Shown here: piece by piece, positions 27,279 to 36,695 of the stretch
Numbering within the stretch: the first letter of the stretch is position 1
How the letters are laid out: each line of letters starts with the position of its first letter
Made by a program: the position numbers and the translations under genes
Notes under the pieces: model-generated
Databases searched by the model: none
Told to the model about the DNA's origin: nothing
What the model saw: the letters and a program-made list of their open reading frames with translations, nothing else
Source: Pygmaiobacter massiliensis
GTDB lineage: Bacteria; Bacillota; Clostridia; Oscillospirales; Ruminococcaceae
Length of the DNA: 64,000 bases
Assembly (NCBI RefSeq): GCF_900199435.1
Contig: NZ_OAML01000003.1
Span: 1,381,166-1,445,165, forward strand
Reading direction: 5' to 3'

Positions 27279-27328
27279 GTTAGCTTGCACTAACTTATTT
27301 TTTACACAAGCAGTTAGCTTAAACTAAC
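27279..27328. promoter_or_regulatory. Paired operator palindromes, DtxR/IdeR-like
   Basis: Two copies of GTTAGCTTNNACTAAC lie at 27279-27294 and 27313-27328, centres 34 bp apart (about three helix turns). Copy two is palindromic at 14 of 16 positions. The first covers the expected transcription start of the promoter at 27242, so a repressor here would block it. The TTAG...CTAA spacing resembles DtxR-family iron or manganese boxes; this assignment is by eye. Confidence 0.6.
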
Positions 27329-27410
27329 CAAGCCAAATAATAGAAAATGCCACCGTAACTCTTTGGTAAAGAGGAACGGCGAGAACATCGAATGTAAAGG
27401 GAAATAGGTT

Positions 27411-29150
27411 ATGATGATTAACAAACGGCTTATCGGTACAGTGCCGGAAAGCAAAAAATACATCGCCGGTAACGTGGCGCTGCAATGGACTGCACTTGTC
27501 GCCAACATCGGCATGATTTTAGCTGTAACGCGGTTGATGCAAAAACTGTATGAAGGCACTGCGAGCAACAAAACGCTGGCGTTTACAGCCTTGGTAATCA
27601 CCTGCGCCGTTGCAGTACGTTTTGTTTGCACCAAAGCCGCCACAAAAATGGGGTTTCTTTCTTCGAAATCAGTAAAAAGCACGCTGCGGCAGCTGATTTA
27701 TGAAAAACTGCTGCGGCTGGGGCTGACCTATAAAGAAAAAGCTTCGGCAGCCGAGGTGGTACAAGTAGCCGTAGAAGGTGTTGATCAGTTGGAGACCTAT
27801 TTCGGTGCTTACCTTCCGCAGTTTTTTTACAGTATGCTGGCACCGCTTACCCTATTTGTGGTACTTTGCTTTATCAACGTTCCCGCTGCGTCGGTGCTGC
27901 TGGTTTGTGTGCCGCTCATTCCCATTACCATTGCAGCCGTGCAAACCTTTGCAAAAAAATTGCTCGCGAAATATTGGGGAGAGTACACCACGCTGGGCGA
28001 CACTTTCTTGGAAAACCTGCAGGGTCTTACCACGATGAAGATTTACCAGGCAGATGAGTTTAAACATCAGGAAATGAACGAGCAGTCTGAGCGCTTTCGT
28101 AAAATCACGATGAAAGTGCTTACCATGCAGCTAAACTCAATTACGCTGATGGACGCACTGGCCTACGGTGGCGCCGCGCTGGGCGTGATTATGGCAGCCA
28201 CACAGTTGCGCAGCGGCGCGGTAAGCCTTGGCGGTGCGCTGGCGATTATTTTGCTGTCGGCAGATTTCTACATACCGATGCGGCTTTTGGGCAGTTTTTT
28301 TCATATTGCGATGAACGGCATGGCCGCAAGCGAAAAGATTTTTCGTCTGCTGGATATCGCAGAGCCTAATATGCGTGGTACGGCTGATTTTCCGCAAGAC
28401 AGCACGATTCGCTGCGAAAATCTTCGCTTTTCTTACGAACCGGAGCGTGAGATTCTTCACGGGATTAACTTTTCTTTCCCCGCAGGCAGTTTCACTGCAA
28501 TCGTAGGGGAATCCGGCTGCGGTAAATCTACGGTGGCTTCTATCCTCATGGGGTGCAACAGCGATTACACCGGCAGAGTTACCATTGGCGGCATAAACTT
28601 GAAAGACATTTCTGAAGCGAGCCTGATGCGCGGCATGACCTATGTAGGTTTTGACAGCTACCTGTTTAAGGGCACGGTGCGCGAAAACCTGCGCATGGGT
28701 GCACCGGCTGCAACCGAGGATGCCCTGTGGCAGGTGCTTGAGCAGGTAAACTTGGCAGAGTTTCTGCGTAGTGAAAACGGGCTGGACACCCGACTTGCCG
28801 AAAAGGGCAGCAATTTTTCGGGCGGGCAGCGCCAGCGCTTGGCTTTGGCACGCGCAATGCTGCACGACAGCCCGGTTTACATTTTTGACGAGGCAACTTC
28901 TAATGTTGATGTCGAAAGTGAAAATGAGATTATGGAAGAGATTCAGCAATTGGCAAAGACGAAAACAGTCATTCTCATTACGCATCGCCTTGCGAATGCC
29001 CAAGGCACAGACGTCATTTGCGCAATGGAGAGCGGCATAGTGAAAGAGTTCGGTACCCATGCCGAGCTGCTTGCAAAAGGCGGCGTTTATGCGCAGCTTT
29101 GGAATACGCAGCAAAATCTGGAGCAGTTTGCACAGGAGGCGAAAGCATGA
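27411..29150 (+). CDS. ABC exporter half-transporter 1 (permease fused to ATPase)
   Basis: A 579-residue type I exporter half: six helices over residues 20-315, then an ATPase with Walker A GESGCGKST near residue 365, signature FSGGQRQRLALARAML, Walker B VYIFDEATSNVD and the ITHRLANA switch His. It resembles CydD-type halves. It overlaps the next gene by ATGA, so the two form a heterodimer. Behind putative iron-type operators and followed by a nitrous-oxide-stimulated-promoter family gene and a YbaN gene, it may export a thiol, haem precursor or metallophore; the substrate is not shown. Confidence 0.9.
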   Translation: MMINKRLIGTVPESKKYIAGNVALQWTALVANIGMILAVTRLMQKLYEGTASNKTLAFTALVITCAVAVRFVCTKAATKMGFLSSKSVKSTLRQLIYEKLLRLGLTYKEKASAAEVVQVAVEGVDQLETYFGAYLPQFFYSMLAPLTLFVVLCFINVPAASVLLVCVPLIPITIAAVQTFAKKLLAKYWGEYTTLGDTFLENLQGLTTMKIYQADEFKHQEMNEQSERFRKITMKVLTMQLNSITLMDALAYGGAALGVIMAATQLRSGAVSLGGALAIILLSADFYIPMRLLGSFFHIAMNGMAASEKIFRLLDIAEPNMRGTADFPQDSTIRCENLRFSYEPEREILHGINFSFPAGSFTAIVGESGCGKSTVASILMGCNSDYTGRVTIGGINLKDISEASLMRGMTYVGFDSYLFKGTVRENLRMGAPAATEDALWQVLEQVNLAEFLRSENGLDTRLAEKGSNFSGGQRQRLALARAMLHDSPVYIFDEATSNVDVESENEIMEEIQQLAKTKTVILITHRLANAQGTDVICAMESGIVKEFGTHAELLAKGGVYAQLWNTQQNLEQFAQEAKA

Positions 29151-30805
29151 AAAAAAGAAGCAATTTCAAGGTTTGCATGCGGCTGATTGGCCTGGTAAAC
29201 CCGCTTGCAGGATATATGACACTAGCAGTGCTGCTCGGCACGCTGGGGCATTTGTGCGCTGTCATGATTCCGGTATTCGGCGGTATGGCACTGCTGGATA
29301 TTCTGGGTATGAGCGTTCACTTTACGGCGAAAACGGTTTTTGTGGCAGTTTTAATTTTTGCGCTGCTGCGCGGCGTACTTCGCTATGGCGAGCAATACTG
29401 CAACCACTTTATTGCGTTTAAACTGCTCGCTTTATTACGAGATAAAGTATTTGCTGCACTGCGGCGTTTGTGCCCGGCAAAGTTGGAGAGCAAAGATAAA
29501 GGCAACCTCATCTCCATCATCACCTCGGATATTGAGCTGCTCGAAGTTTTTTATGCGCATACCATTTCACCGGTACTTATTGCTTTTCTGATGGCGCTTT
29601 TTATGGGCAAAATCATCGGGCATCTGCACCCGGTGTTGGCGGCGGTTGCACTGGTGGCATACCTTACCGTAGGTGTTATTATTCCGCTCGTCACCTCTAG
29701 ATGCAGCAAAGATAATGGGCTGAGCTTTCGTCGTCAATCCGGCGAACTGAGCACCTTTGTGCTGGATAGTTTGCGCGGGCTTTCAGAAACGCTGCAATAT
29801 AATGCCGGCCAAGAACGCCTGGCAGAAATGCAAAGCAGAACAGAGCAGCTGTCTGCCCAGCAAAAAGCAATGAAAGACCGAGCGGGAACCAACACTGCAA
29901 TGACGCAGACGGCTATTTTGCTGTTTGATTTACTGATGCTTTTTGTGGCGTCGGCATTGCTGCTTAGCGGACAGATTAACTTTTCTCGCGCGCTGATTGC
30001 TGTGATTACACTGATGAGCTCGTTTGGCCCGTTTGTGGCACTGGCAGACCTCGGCAGCGGATTGCAAAACACCTTTGCCGCAGGCAATCGCGTGCTGGAT
30101 ATTTTAGAAGAAAAACCGGTAGCAGAAGAGATTACCGGCAAAACAGATTGTGAGTTCTCCGGTGCAAGCGTTGAAAATTTAAGTTTTTCTTACGGTGGTG
30201 AAGAGATTTTGCAAAATGTAAAGGCGAACTTCCCTGAAGGAAAGGTGATTGGCGTTACCGGCAAAAGCGGTAGCGGAAAATCTACCTTACTGAAGCTGCT
30301 GATGCGCTTTTGGGTGGCAGAGCAAGGCGAAATTGCTGTTTCTGGGCACAGCATCAACGAGATCAACACCACCTGTCTGCGAGAGATGCAGGGATTTGTC
30401 ACACAGGAAACGCACCTTTTTCAGGATAGCATTGCAAATAATTTGCGCATTGCAAAACTGGATGCAACCCAAGCTGAACTTGAAGAAGCCTGCAAAAAAG
30501 CGGCGGTGCATGATTTTATCAGCAAGCTGCCACAAGGCTACGAAACACATGTCGGCGAGCTTGGTGACACGCTTTCTGGCGGCGAGCGTCAACGTATCGG
30601 CTTGGCACGTGCCTTTTTGCACGATGCACCATTTATGCTGCTGGACGAGCCGACCAGCAACCTCGACAGCCTGAATGAAGCAGTGATTTTGAAATCTATT
30701 GCCGAGCAGCGCAAGGGCAAAACCGTGGTGTTGGTATCTCACCGTGCGTCTACCATGCGGCTGGCAGATAGCGTGTACAGCGTAGAGCATGGCCGGGTGA
30801 GCTAA
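29147..30805 (+). CDS. ABC exporter half-transporter 2 (permease fused to ATPase)
   Basis: A 552-residue partner of the previous protein. Walker A GKSGSGKST, signature LSGGERQR, Walker B FMLLDEPTSNLD and the VSHRAST switch region are all intact, so both nucleotide sites could be active. The ATG at 29147 has AGGAGG 7 nt upstream and overlaps the upstream stop; open frame further up is a shadow of that gene. Confidence 0.9.
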   Translation: MKKRSNFKVCMRLIGLVNPLAGYMTLAVLLGTLGHLCAVMIPVFGGMALLDILGMSVHFTAKTVFVAVLIFALLRGVLRYGEQYCNHFIAFKLLALLRDKVFAALRRLCPAKLESKDKGNLISIITSDIELLEVFYAHTISPVLIAFLMALFMGKIIGHLHPVLAAVALVAYLTVGVIIPLVTSRCSKDNGLSFRRQSGELSTFVLDSLRGLSETLQYNAGQERLAEMQSRTEQLSAQQKAMKDRAGTNTAMTQTAILLFDLLMLFVASALLLSGQINFSRALIAVITLMSSFGPFVALADLGSGLQNTFAAGNRVLDILEEKPVAEEITGKTDCEFSGASVENLSFSYGGEEILQNVKANFPEGKVIGVTGKSGSGKSTLLKLLMRFWVAEQGEIAVSGHSINEINTTCLREMQGFVTQETHLFQDSIANNLRIAKLDATQAELEEACKKAAVHDFISKLPQGYETHVGELGDTLSGGERQRIGLARAFLHDAPFMLLDEPTSNLDSLNEAVILKSIAEQRKGKTVVLVSHRASTMRLADSVYSVEHGRVS

Positions 30806-31143
30806 TGAAACAACAAGATAAGCGCGAGCGGGAAAAGCAACTGGTAAGCGAAATGATTCAGCTTTATTGCCGCAAAAAGCATGGCGCTTTAGAAGGGTTG
30901 TGTGCTGATTGTGCCGCGTTGGAGGCGTATGCCAGAGCGCGCAGTGATAAGTGCCCGTTTATGGAAACAAAGACGTTTTGTTCTAACTGCAAGGTGCATT
31001 GCTATAACGCGGAGATGCGCGAAAAAATTCGCGAAGTGATGCGTTTTGCAGGACCGCGGATGCTGTTTGTGCACCCTGTTATGGCGGTGCGACATGTAAT
31101 AGAAAGCACCCGGGAAAAGCGAAGAAAGGCAGAGAGTCAATGA
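30805..31143 (+). CDS. Nitrous oxide-stimulated promoter family protein
   Basis: A 112-residue cytosolic protein with a conserved cysteine set, GLCADCAAL, KCPFMETKTFCSNCKVHCY, that probably binds a metal. The family name comes from a promoter-linked gene and its biochemical role is unknown. It commonly sits beside YbaN-like proteins and such ABC exporters in Clostridia. The start overlaps the exporter stop by one base (TAATG). Confidence 0.85.
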   Translation: MKQQDKREREKQLVSEMIQLYCRKKHGALEGLCADCAALEAYARARSDKCPFMETKTFCSNCKVHCYNAEMREKIREVMRFAGPRMLFVHPVMAVRHVIESTREKRRKAESQ

Positions 31144-31541
31144 AATTGAAAAAAGTGATTTATATTACCCTTGGCTGTATTGGGGTAGGGCTTGGGGCAC
31201 TGGGCGCTGCACTGCCACTGCTGCCGGCTTTTCCATTTCTAATGTTGGCAGCGTGCTGCTTTGGCAAAAGCTCTGAGCGTTTGCATCATTGGTTTGTTGC
31301 GACAAAGCTTTATAAAAACAATCTTGAATCCTTCGTAAAAGGGGAGGGCATGACATGGAAAACCAAGCTGCGCATTATGCTTCTGGTTACCGTGACCATG
31401 GCATTTGGATTTTTGATGATGGGCAGAGTCCCAATTGGTCGCATGATCCTTGCAGCAGTCTGGGTGTTTCATATCGTCTATTTTGTGTTTGGGATTAAAA
31501 CCATACCTCCAACGGTAACGGCACAGCCGAAAACCGAATAA
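31140..31541 (+). CDS. YbaN/DUF454 family membrane protein
   Basis: A 133-residue inner-membrane protein with hydrophobic segments near residues 8-35 and 80-120 and the family stretch LPLLPAFPFLMLAACCFGKS followed by SERLHHWF. Function unknown. The ATGA overlap puts it in the exporter operon, whose terminator follows directly. Confidence 0.88.
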   Translation: MKLKKVIYITLGCIGVGLGALGAALPLLPAFPFLMLAACCFGKSSERLHHWFVATKLYKNNLESFVKGEGMTWKTKLRIMLLVTVTMAFGFLMMGRVPIGRMILAAVWVFHIVYFVFGIKTIPPTVTAQPKTE

Positions 31542-31580
31542 AAAAATCCGCAGAAGATAGCTTCTGCGGATTTTTATTTT
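31542..31580 (+). terminator. Terminator of the ABC exporter operon
   Basis: A 15-bp perfect stem (AAAAATCCGCAGAAG / CTTCTGCGGATTTTT) with an ATAG loop and TTTTT ATTTT. Confidence 0.92.
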
Positions 31581-31663
31581 CTAATTAGCTCCTAAAAAAG
31601 AAGCTTTTATCGCTTTATAAGTAAAGTGTCATTTCAAGAAAATAAGCGACACAATTGTGATAA

Positions 31664-31687
31664 ACCACGTGGCTTTCGTGGATTTTT
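31664..31687 (+). other. Small hairpin in the gap before pgsB
   Basis: CCACG and CGTGG enclose TGGCTTT and are followed by ATTTTT. Another inverted repeat, GTGTC/GACAC, lies just upstream at 31627-31653. The 380-bp gap holds no gene that I believe; these may be remnants of an attenuator or a weak terminator. Confidence 0.3.
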
Positions 31688-31873
31688 AGGGGTGAGAAGA
31701 TGAAATTTTGTCGCTCAAAAGCGGATTCAAACATTCGCTAAAAGGTAAGTGTTTGAAAAGAATAGCTTTTTATCTGAGCGAAATTTATAAAATATATCTT
31801 CTAAAGGAAAGTTTTCGAATCAATTTAATGCACTGCCTTACTCAGCTGGAAGAATTTCTCTCTTTTTTCTCCT

Positions 31874-31902
31874 TTGGCTTTTGTAGGCGTGTCTTATATA
31901 AT
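31874..31902 (+). promoter_or_regulatory. Promoter of the PGA synthesis operon
   Basis: TTGGCT (31874-31879), a 17-nt spacer and TATAAT (31897-31902) put transcription start near 31909, only a few bases before the ribosome binding site AAAGGA of pgsB, so the leader is very short. Confidence 0.7.
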
Positions 31903-31925
31903 GGTAAAGAAAGGATGTGACGCGA

Positions 31926-33056
31926 TTGCTGGAGCTTTTTATTTTATTGCTGTTTGCGGGCGAGATCATTTATCTGGTTTATGAAAACCGCCGCGTCTTG
32001 CGCAACCGGGCAAAGCTACAGCATGTGGTTTACGTCAATGGTATCCGCGGCAAATCTTCTGTAACAAGGTTGATTGACGCAGGTCTGCGCGCTGGGGGAA
32101 AGCGATGCTTCTGCAAAACCACGGGAACCTTGCCAATGACAATTAATGCGGAGGGGGGCGAACAACAGATTCTCCGCCGCGGGCCGGCCAATATCCGAGA
32201 ACAGCTTTGGGTGTTGCAACGTGCCGCAGAAAATAGCGCGGAGGTTTTGATAGCAGAGTGCATGGCGGTAGACCCGGCACTGCAAAAACTGTCGCAGCAA
32301 AAAATGATGCGTGCTGACATCGGCGTTATTACCAATGTGCGGCTGGATCACACCGATGAGATGGGGGGCACGCTGTCAGAAATTTGTGATTCGCTTTGCT
32401 CGATGATTCCAGAAAATGGTGTGGTATTTACCGCAGATGCAATTTTTTATCCGCAGATAGCAAAAAATGCAGCACAAAAAGGCGCCAAGGCGATTCTGGC
32501 AACCGCAGAAAATTTACCGGCACAAGCCATAGATTTTGACGAGAACGTAGCATTGGCGTTGGCAGTGTGTGCACACCTTGGCGTGCCGCGCCCGCAAGCA
32601 TTGCAGGGGATGGCGCATTATTGTAAGGACCCGTATGCGCTTTCCTTGCATCGGTTGCCGGGTGGTGCACTTTTTGTAGGGGCATTATCGGTCAACGACC
32701 CACAATCGTCCGAACAGGTGTGGCATCAGATGAAAGAGCGACACGAACTCGCACAGCGCCGGCTAGTGTTGCTGATTAACAACCGACGGGACCGCGGCTA
32801 CCGCACCGCACATATGCTTTTGCTGGCCAAACGGCTAAAGCCGGACGAGGTATGGCTGCTTGGCGCGGCCCAAAAAGCTTTTGCGCGCAAACTGCAAAAA
32901 GTGGGGCCAGTACCGGTGCGCTGCTTTGCCTCCGCTGACGAGCTTGATCTTGCAGCCGATGAAAATATGGTTATTTTTGCTGCGGGCAATATTGCCGCAG
33001 AAGGCCATTTGCTAATGGCAAGAGTGAGAGAGGAGGGGGATGCGCTTGTACCATGA
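31926..33056 (+). CDS. pgsB: Poly-gamma-glutamate synthase subunit PgsB/CapB
   Basis: About 376 residues. This is the ATP-dependent amide ligase that polymerises glutamate through its side chain. It has an N-terminal membrane helix, then the ligase P-loop VNGIRGKSSVTRLIDAG, KTTGT, and AECMAVDPALQ with GVITNVRLDHTDEMG, all close to Bacillus PgsB. I prefer the TTG at 31926, spaced 10 nt from AAGGA; a GTG at 31917 sits too close to it. It overlaps pgsC by 17 bases. Membrane bound, with PgsC. Confidence 0.9.
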   Translation: MLELFILLLFAGEIIYLVYENRRVLRNRAKLQHVVYVNGIRGKSSVTRLIDAGLRAGGKRCFCKTTGTLPMTINAEGGEQQILRRGPANIREQLWVLQRAAENSAEVLIAECMAVDPALQKLSQQKMMRADIGVITNVRLDHTDEMGGTLSEICDSLCSMIPENGVVFTADAIFYPQIAKNAAQKGAKAILATAENLPAQAIDFDENVALALAVCAHLGVPRPQALQGMAHYCKDPYALSLHRLPGGALFVGALSVNDPQSSEQVWHQMKERHELAQRRLVLLINNRRDRGYRTAHMLLLAKRLKPDEVWLLGAAQKAFARKLQKVGPVPVRCFASADELDLAADENMVIFAAGNIAAEGHLLMARVREEGDALVP

Positions 33057-33480
33057 TATCGTAATTTTAGGGGTTGTACTCAGCCTGATTTATTATGAGT
33101 GCACCGGCCTTTCTCCCGCAGGGTTGGTTGTACCGGGGTATATTGCCCTTTGTCTGCAAACACCGGCGCGTATTGGCTATACGCTGGCGGTTGTTCTTGC
33201 CACGTGGGGACTCTCAAGGTTGCTTGGCAACGTCACCATTTTATATGGGCGGCGCAGATTTGCGGTTATGATTCTTCTTTCGTTTGCCATCAACTGGGCA
33301 ATTTTAAAAACAGGTTTGCTGGTACATAACCCCGGGCTTATCGGTGCGTTGGTGCCGGGCATTATTGCACAGGAATTTGAAAAACAAGGCATTGCAAAAT
33401 CTCTCGTTTCGCTCTCCATCGTTACGGGGATACTGGCGCTTATTATGCTTTGGCTTGGCATACCGGTGTTTCCGGTATGA
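33040..33480 (+). CDS. pgsC: Poly-gamma-glutamate biosynthesis protein PgsC/CapC
   Basis: A 146-residue integral membrane protein with four to five helices and the family start LSLIYYECTGLSPAGLVVPG. It forms the synthase/export core with PgsB. The start lies inside the end of pgsB and its stop overlaps pgsW by ATGA, so translation is coupled. Confidence 0.92.
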   Translation: MRLYHDIVILGVVLSLIYYECTGLSPAGLVVPGYIALCLQTPARIGYTLAVVLATWGLSRLLGNVTILYGRRRFAVMILLSFAINWAILKTGLLVHNPGLIGALVPGIIAQEFEKQGIAKSLVSLSIVTGILALIMLWLGIPVFPV

Positions 33481-34619
33481 GCAAAAAACGAGTTTACAGC
33501 CTGTTGTTCGCTGCGGCACTTTTGCTTTGGAGCATTGTTGGCGTTGCAAGCACAATGGGCACCCGAGCAAAAACCACCTGCTACGAGGCACAGCTGGATG
33601 CCTACCGCAGAATGGAGACTGCCATGCAGGCGGTAAAACACTACAAGCAGGCGTACGGCATCGAATTTTCACCGCTCGATTTGCGTAAAACCGGAATGAT
33701 TGGCGAAGAGTACAACGGCATTACCACCACGCTTGGCGCGCTGGAAGCTAAGCGCACCACGGCAGACCCCAACATGGCTGCGATGGTCGTTCGTATGTTC
33801 ACTGAGGCGGGGCTTGCGGCTGGCGACAATGTTGGCGCCGGATTTTCTGGTTCTTTCCCGGCGCTGAACCTTGCGGTAATTGCTGCCTGCGACGCGATGA
33901 AACTGAACCTGACCTATATTTCTTCGGTTGGCGCTTCAACCTATGGTGCCAATAACCCGCAGCTGACCTTTCCGGAAATGGCTCATCTGCTCTACATGGA
34001 CGGGCTGATTTCTACTGACAGCCGTCTTGTGACCATGGGCGGCGACTACGACACCGGGCATGGTATGGATGAGACGCTTGCGGCTGAGATAGAGCAGCGG
34101 CTGCAAACCGCAGGACTTGAGTTGATGAAACAGACTGACTATAACGCAAACCTTACCGCGCGCCGCCAACTGTATGAAGCCGCGGGGATTGATTGCTTTG
34201 TAGCGGTGGGCGGCAATACCACCTCGCTTGGACAGGGCGAAACAACGGTAGTTGGGCAAGGGCTTTTGGAAAGCACGTTATCGGTCGGGCGAATAGACGA
34301 AAAAAGCGGTCTTGTGCAATGGTATCAAGCGCAGGGGTTGCCGGTCATTAATCTGCTCAACATAAAGCAGATTGTTGCTGACTACGCGTTACCGTTTGAT
34401 CCGCTTGTGACGTCCGTAGCCGGAGAAAGTGCTGTGTTTTATACCACAGCTTATCCTCGTGGGCTGATTACTGCCGCGCTTGCGAGCGTGCTGGCACTGC
34501 TGGTCTGGCTTTGGTGGATGCGCCGCCCGGTAGACCCTGAAACCCAGCTTTCCATCGGGGCAAAAGAAAACGGTGGAAAACCCTATGCGGAAAGGGGAAC
34601 AAGACCTTGGAAAAAATAG
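33477..34619 (+). CDS. pgsW: Poly-gamma-glutamate system protein PgsW
   Basis: A 380-residue protein of the family that replaces PgsA in some PGA loci. One N-terminal helix (residues 7-24), a large extracytoplasmic domain with GVGASTYGANNPQLTF-like text and conserved VAVGGNTTSLGQGE, and a C-terminal helix near residues 345-362 with a short basic tail. By analogy with PgsA/CapA it should help polymer transport or length control. The ATG at 33477 overlaps the pgsC stop; an upstream ATG at 33450 lies within pgsC. Confidence 0.85.
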   Translation: MSKKRVYSLLFAAALLLWSIVGVASTMGTRAKTTCYEAQLDAYRRMETAMQAVKHYKQAYGIEFSPLDLRKTGMIGEEYNGITTTLGALEAKRTTADPNMAAMVVRMFTEAGLAAGDNVGAGFSGSFPALNLAVIAACDAMKLNLTYISSVGASTYGANNPQLTFPEMAHLLYMDGLISTDSRLVTMGGDYDTGHGMDETLAAEIEQRLQTAGLELMKQTDYNANLTARRQLYEAAGIDCFVAVGGNTTSLGQGETTVVGQGLLESTLSVGRIDEKSGLVQWYQAQGLPVINLLNIKQIVADYALPFDPLVTSVAGESAVFYTTAYPRGLITAALASVLALLVWLWWMRRPVDPETQLSIGAKENGGKPYAERGTRPWKK

Positions 34620-36004
34620 AAGTGCGGCGCTTTTATAAAAGAAAATTTACAGTTGGATTGCTGTTGGTAGCCCTCGGCATTTTGATGCCGCGCCTTTTTA
34701 CCGTGATGCAGCTGCATATTCCGCGAGATTTAATAACGGCAATCCGCGAAGAAAACACGGTATATGTAATGATAGCTGCGCTGAAATTGGTGAGCCTGAA
34801 TATTCTGCGCTGTCTGCCGCATTATCTCGGCACTTTTATTATGGCCGATTCGATTGTTCTTACACGGGGCGGCAAAGAGCTGCGGTTGGAAAAAGCGGCG
34901 ATTGTACTGATTATCATTCCACAGGTGTATTTTTTAATTGAACGGCTATTTGATATTCGGTACGATTTTGGCGTGCCCGCGTTTGTGCTGATTGGGCTGC
35001 TGCTCTTTCTCGGTAGAGCAGACTATAACCTGGTCAGTCTGCCGAAAAAACTGATGATGGTCACAATGTTTATTTCGGCGGTGCAGTTTCTCGATGTGAT
35101 GCCAGCACTCTCCGCTTTGCCGGTGGGGCGGGGAGAAACCTCGACAGAAATTAAGTTTACAGCAGCATTTCTCGAGGCCGAAGGCGTGCTGCAATCGATG
35201 GCACTGTTGTTTTTTGTGCTGTTTATGCTGGTTGGCCTGCTGCTTTACATGCTGGTGCGAGACGAAAATAATTTGCGCGCAGTAGGCGAACTGAAAAAGC
35301 AGAATGAAGAAATGATGATGGAAACCCGCATACGCGTACTGGAAAATCGAACCTATGCCGAAATGCGGCATTTGGTACACGATTTAAAATCTCCGCTTAC
35401 CTCGGCACAGGCATTGGTGAGCCTTGTGAAGCTGGCCAGTGAACAGCGTGGAGACTTGCAAGAGCAGGTGTACTTACAAAAAATAGAATCCTCGATTGAA
35501 CGAATGAGCGGAATGATTTCTGAGATTCTCAACGAAAACCATTTTACTCCGATTACTACGCAAAGCTTATTTGACGCAGTGTTGGCAGATATTTCGGTTT
35601 CGGAATATGCAAGCTTAGTAGAAGTGTATAACGATGCACCGAATGCTGTGATAGAAGTGAATAAAATTCGCTTTGTGCGTGCACTGGTCAACCTAATTGA
35701 AAACGCTTTTTATGCTGTAGATAAGCAATCCGGGCGGATTGGGCTATCCGCAGTGTACAGCAATCAGGAACAGGAACATTATATTATTTTACGCGTGGAA
35801 GACAACGGAAGAGGCATTCCGCAGGACGTAATGCAGCAGATTTGGGAAAGTGGATTTTCTACTCGTTCTTCGCACGGGCTGGGGCTAAGTTTTGTCAAGC
35901 AGGTTGTTACCAGTTCGGGAGGAACCATCCACATGGAAAGCAGGGCAGACGAGGGAACCGACGTTACCATTGTACTGCCAGAAGGGAAGGAAACAGATGA
36001 ATAA
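34607..36004 (+). CDS. Membrane sensor histidine kinase of the PGA operon
   Basis: A 465-residue kinase. The N-terminal ~215 residues hold about seven hydrophobic helices with no large extracytoplasmic loop, then a coiled linker, a HisKA-type H-box with His258 (VHDLKSPL) and an ATPase domain with NLIENAFYA, VEDNGRGIP and GLGLSFVKQV. The start is TTG at 34607, with AGGGG upstream, overlapping the end of pgsW. Its signal may be membrane-linked. It pairs with the regulator that overlaps its stop. Confidence 0.88.
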   Translation: MEKIEVRRFYKRKFTVGLLLVALGILMPRLFTVMQLHIPRDLITAIREENTVYVMIAALKLVSLNILRCLPHYLGTFIMADSIVLTRGGKELRLEKAAIVLIIIPQVYFLIERLFDIRYDFGVPAFVLIGLLLFLGRADYNLVSLPKKLMMVTMFISAVQFLDVMPALSALPVGRGETSTEIKFTAAFLEAEGVLQSMALLFFVLFMLVGLLLYMLVRDENNLRAVGELKKQNEEMMMETRIRVLENRTYAEMRHLVHDLKSPLTSAQALVSLVKLASEQRGDLQEQVYLQKIESSIERMSGMISEILNENHFTPITTQSLFDAVLADISVSEYASLVEVYNDAPNAVIEVNKIRFVRALVNLIENAFYAVDKQSGRIGLSAVYSNQEQEHYIILRVEDNGRGIPQDVMQQIWESGFSTRSSHGLGLSFVKQVVTSSGGTIHMESRADEGTDVTIVLPEGKETDE

Positions 36005-36620
36005 CCGCACACTTACCATTCTTGCCATCGACGATGACGAAGAAATTCGTTTTGCGCTCAAAGCCGTGTTTGACTTTCAAGGCTGGCAAGCCCTAACGGC
36101 AAGCCATGTGAAAGAAGGAATTGCGCTTTTTCGAGAACACCGGCCCGACATAGTGCTGATTGACTACCACATGCCAGAAATCAACGGCATTGAGGGGGTG
36201 CGTATGCTGCGGCAAATTGGCGGGGATGTGCCGATTATTGTGTTTACGATTGACGAGGACCAGCAGGTGGCAGATCGCTTTTTGGAAGCCGGAGCAAGCG
36301 ATTTTGCCCTTAAACCCATCAAGGCCCCCGACATTATCAGCCGTATTAAATTGCATGTGCGTCTGATGGAGAGCCGAAAGGCTGCTGAGCCGGTGGCCAA
36401 AGGGATTGGCGGTGCAACGTTAGATTTGATTCGCGACTGCCTGACCCGCGCAGGAGAAACCTACCTGACTGCAAATGAGATAGCAGTTGCTACCGGGCTT
36501 GCATACCAAACAACCTATCGCTATTTACAGCACCTGGTCGCAGAAGGTGTATTAGAAAGTAAAAGCAGCTATGGTAAGATTGGCAGACCCAAACAAAGTT
36601 TTCGATGGATAGAAAAATAA
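35997..36620 (+). CDS. Response regulator with C-terminal winged-helix-type domain
   Basis: A 207-residue regulator: receiver with phosphoacceptor Asp56 (VLIDYHMPE) and Lys in DFALKPIKAP, then a DNA-binding domain with LTANEIAVATGLAYQTTYRYL like CitB/DcuR-type regulators. GGAAGG precedes the ATG at 35997, which lies 8 bases inside the kinase gene. It likely controls the PGA synthesis unit, the ggt unit or both. Confidence 0.88.
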   Translation: MNNRTLTILAIDDDEEIRFALKAVFDFQGWQALTASHVKEGIALFREHRPDIVLIDYHMPEINGIEGVRMLRQIGGDVPIIVFTIDEDQQVADRFLEAGASDFALKPIKAPDIISRIKLHVRLMESRKAAEPVAKGIGGATLDLIRDCLTRAGETYLTANEIAVATGLAYQTTYRYLQHLVAEGVLESKSSYGKIGRPKQSFRWIEK

Positions 36621-36649
36621 AACGCATATACAATTGAATATATATGCAT

Positions 36650-36695
36650 AAGGCTGGCGGACGCTTTTTAAGAAGTTCGGCAGCCTTTTGTATTT
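36650..36695 (+). terminator. Terminator of the PGA synthesis and two-component operon
   Basis: A 7-bp outer stem (AAGGCTG / CAGCCTT) plus inner CG and AC pairs and a T-rich loop, with tail TTTGTATTT. Confidence 0.75.

Noticed and set aside
31708-31920. A 70-codon TTG-start frame just before pgsB
   Set aside because: No ribosome binding site, unusual composition (Phe/Leu/Lys rich), and it would contain the pgsB promoter.
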